Under the pieces are notes generated by a model. It was not told the DNA's origin. It saw nothing but the letters and a program-made list of their open reading frames with translations, and ran no database searches. The position numbers and the translations under genes are program-made. From an archaeon (GTDB taxonomy: Archaea; Thermoproteota; Thermoprotei_A; Marsarchaeales; Marsarchaeaceae), in NCBI GenBank assembly GCA_021800035.1, contig JAJYZJ010000019.1:1-35098 (forward strand): a stretch of DNA of 35,098 bases. Direction: 5' to 3'. Shown piece by piece: positions 33,985 to 35,098 of the stretch. Every line of letters starts with the position of its first letter. Position 1 is the stretch's first letter.

Positions 33985-34041
33985 TGGCAGTCCTTGAATC
34001 CCCAGCTCCCCTGCCAGCGACATGACCCGAACAAACCGGGT
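33985..34041 (+). other. Two adjacent hairpins, possible RNA structure
   Basis: TGGCAG (33985-33990) pairs with CTGCCA (34011-34016) over a 20-base loop. Eight bases further on, ACCCG (34025-34029) pairs with CGGGT (34037-34041) over a seven-base loop. There is no U-tract after them, so they are not an obvious terminator. They may belong to a structured RNA or to the 3' end of the miniprotein transcript. Confidence 0.3.
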
Positions 34042-34359
34042 TCAATGCCGAGAATGGATGAGCCCTGCTTCACCCCTGCCCCAGTGGGTAATTCCAATTT
34101 TGCTGGAGAAACGCGGTGCTCAAGCGGGACGTGATGACTACTCGACCATACCAAAAGGGGGGGGGAAACGCTCGGACCATCAAACGCTTATCTCGCTAGA
34201 GAGCTGATATTTTTGCACTTTCAAGAAGGTTTACAGCATGTCCCAAAGGGCCCGCTCGGCCACGCGGATTTCAAACGTCTGGCCGCTTGGGTGCTTTTCA
34301 GATACTAACTGGTTGGCTCACATCAACCTTGGCGTTGGAATGAATACCTGCTCGATCCA

Positions 34360-34671
34360 CTAACTCAGGAGGACTTCATTAACAATTTTTGTGTAGTTAC
34401 GGAGAACTCTCTCGCCCTTATCAGTTACTTCGTACCTCTTATGTCCCGCTAGGAACGCCTCTCTGATAAGGCCCGAGCGCATTAGTGCATTTACATTCTC
34501 CTGCAACGATGCCCACGACAAATTGGCCCTGTACATTAGGTGAGTGGGCTTTTGGATTCCGGACTCTACGGCCGCAAGAACATCAATAGCAGCCTCCAGC
34601 TTTGAACGTCTCTGCGTTTGCAGAAATTCAGACTTGGCCTTGGTAGCGCTAAGTCGCGTCAGCGTCTGCAT
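34360..34671 (-). CDS. Stand-alone winged-helix DNA-binding protein (HTH_45-like)
   Basis: The 103-residue protein from ATG 34671 is a winged helix with a closing helix: RRSKLEAAIDVLAAVESG, IQKPTHLMYRANLSWASLQENVNALMRSGLI (HTH), HKRYEVTDKGERVL (wing) and a C-terminal helix. The K-x-T-x-L-M-Y-x-A-N-L-S motif and the Y-x-x-T-x-K-G wing match the archaeal HTH_45-type regulators, which are very abundant in Thermoproteota. The frame is open to 34875, but a TATA box 26-35 bases before 34671 and domain length favour the short form. Targets unknown; the divergent zinc-finger gene is a candidate. Confidence 0.75.
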   Translation of the reverse strand: MQTLTRLSATKAKSEFLQTQRRSKLEAAIDVLAAVESGIQKPTHLMYRANLSWASLQENVNALMRSGLIREAFLAGHKRYEVTDKGERVLRNYTKIVNEVLLS

Positions 34672-34696
34672 GGGATACACTAGATTCCAAAGTTTG

Positions 34697-34706
34697 ACAT
34701 ATATGG
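34697..34706 (-). promoter_or_regulatory. TATA box for the winged-helix gene
   Basis: CCATATATGT on the minus strand, centred about 31 bases before ATG 34671. It lies inside the longer open frame and so argues for the shorter protein. Confidence 0.5.
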
Positions 34707-34927
34707 GTTTCGATGAAGTTGCCGCCTTCCAAAATTGGGCCGCACGCGTAGCCAAGTGGTAAAAATCGGATCGGCCCGGTCGCTTGCAATCGAACTTCAA
34801 TCGAAAATTCGCCATTGGTTGCATATCCCAGGGTAGATTTCTCTCATCCAGATCAGACGAGCCTGTATGGCCCATAGGGGGTCAGAGTGCAGCTTGTGCT
34901 AAGTTTCCCCACATCGGCCGCATATCC

Positions 34928-34936
34928 CTTTTATAT
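34928..34936 (+). promoter_or_regulatory. TATA box for the zinc-finger gene
   Basis: CTTTTATAT is centred about 38 bases before GTG 34971, implying a short leader of roughly 12 bases. Confidence 0.5.
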
Positions 34937-34970
34937 CAGATTGACAAGGCTGGAAGTGCAAGGGTAGAGA

Positions 34971-35098
34971 GTGACTGTGGGAAATTCGGACGGATATGTG
35001 TGTAGAATCTGCGGCATACCCTTCGCAGATAAGTCTGCAGCAATTGAGCATTTTAAAGGGGATCACGAGCCACTCGAACTGTACTCTTATGTAGCGTC
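34971..35098 (+). CDS. C2H2 zinc-finger miniprotein, 3' truncated by window edge
   Basis: GTG at 34971 (or GTG at 34977) opens a frame that runs off the right end after 42 codons. VCRICGIPFADKSAAIEHF, continued by KGDH, gives a canonical Cys-x2-Cys-x12-His-x4-His zinc finger with Phe and Ile at hydrophobic core positions. An in-frame TAG at 34965 rules out earlier starts. Single-finger proteins of this size occur in archaea and usually bind DNA or proteins. A TATA box lies upstream, and the winged-helix gene is divergent. The frame is short but motif spacing is exact. Confidence 0.65.
   Translation, partial: MTVGNSDGYVCRICGIPFADKSAAIEHFKGDHEPLELYSYVA

Larger units (their letters stand above)
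33782..34359. other. 578-bp gene-poor region with hairpins
   Basis: It lies between the convergent synthetase and winged-helix genes. The left part is AT-rich and contains a possible 27-codon ORF (33894-33977). Two hairpins follow at 33985-34041, then a run of G residues (34156-34164). Long frames on both strands here have shadow-like composition. Confidence 0.45.

Noticed and set aside
34031-34050. GGGTTCAATGCC resembling a tRNA T-loop.
   Set aside because: The flanking bases do not form a five-pair T stem and no other tRNA arms are nearby.
34156-34164. Run of consecutive G residues.
   Set aside because: A single homopolymer without further G tracts, so not a G-quadruplex candidate; may also be an assembly artefact.
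34741-34800. tRNA-like D-arm (TAGCCAAGTGGTAA) on the plus strand.
   Set aside because: No complementary acceptor strand, T-arm GGTTCRA or anticodon stem is found downstream, and the segment lies in an open frame on the other strand. Probably chance.
1-35098. CRISPR arrays, transposase genes, rRNA genes.
   Set aside because: No regularly spaced repeats, no DDE or HUH transposase motifs and no rRNA-like conserved segments were seen on either strand.

Overview
The window is archaeal. Many genes start with TTG or GTG, and an A/T-rich TATA-like box lies about 22-35 bases upstream with no room for a Shine-Dalgarno site (for example before 310, 8208, 23656, 32147 and 34671). This is the leaderless gene layout common in archaea. 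The gene content agrees: a geranylgeranyl-reductase-family FAD enzyme, a DUF2299 protein, a stand-alone archaeal winged-helix protein, a C2H2 zinc-finger miniprotein, a fused YrdC-Sua5 protein and a MoxR/DUF58/DUF4129 operon. A member of the TACK/Thermoproteota side (Nitrososphaeria-like) seems most likely, but no marker here settles it. No rRNA, tRNA, CRISPR array, transposase or phage gene was found.

Layout. 1-5,281: the tail of a DHDPS-family aldolase, a small beta-rich protein, a PD-(D/E)XK-like protein, a translationally coupled amidohydrolase/GNAT pair, a HAD phosphatase and a GGR-family reductase. 5,468-9,990: a class I aminotransferase, a broken small zinc-binding-like ORF, a surface protein, a membrane-anchored HTH protein and an MFS transporter. 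10,003-12,617: a tandem 18-bp promoter repeat followed by a compact cassette of winged-helix regulator, two-TM/coiled-coil protein, 44-residue protein, ABC ATPase and ABC-2 permease. 12,723-15,832 (minus): a membrane-anchored unknown, a GlcD-type flavin oxidase and an AmrS-like radical SAM enzyme. 15,833-16,738 holds no convincing gene but carries a long inverted repeat; it precedes a 378-residue regulator-like protein coupled to an 84-residue unknown.

18,281-22,664 (minus): a CBS-pair protein, then a tightly overlapping operon read DUF4129, membrane protein, MoxR ATPase, DUF58 protein, membrane protein. 22,739-23,656: a DHDPS/NAL-family lyase. 23,801-27,937 (plus): Sua5, an SAM methyltransferase, a MocR/LysN-type aminotransferase, a membrane-anchored exported protein and a PH-like protein. 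28,031-31,590: an M61 peptidase with PDZ domain, a polytopic protein with duplicated ExxE motifs, and DUF2299. 32,147-33,781: an acyl-CoA synthetase. The right end has a gene-poor stretch with a possible 27-codon ORF and hairpins, a winged-helix protein and a divergent C2H2 zinc-finger gene cut by the window edge.

Most genes are ordinary metabolism or envelope functions. The best candidates for something undescribed are the regulator-miniprotein-ABC cassette (10,003-12,617), the coupled duplicated-HTH locus with its inverted repeat (16,580-18,122), and several very small or decayed ORFs (6,724-6,849; 31,628-31,994; 33,894-33,977).
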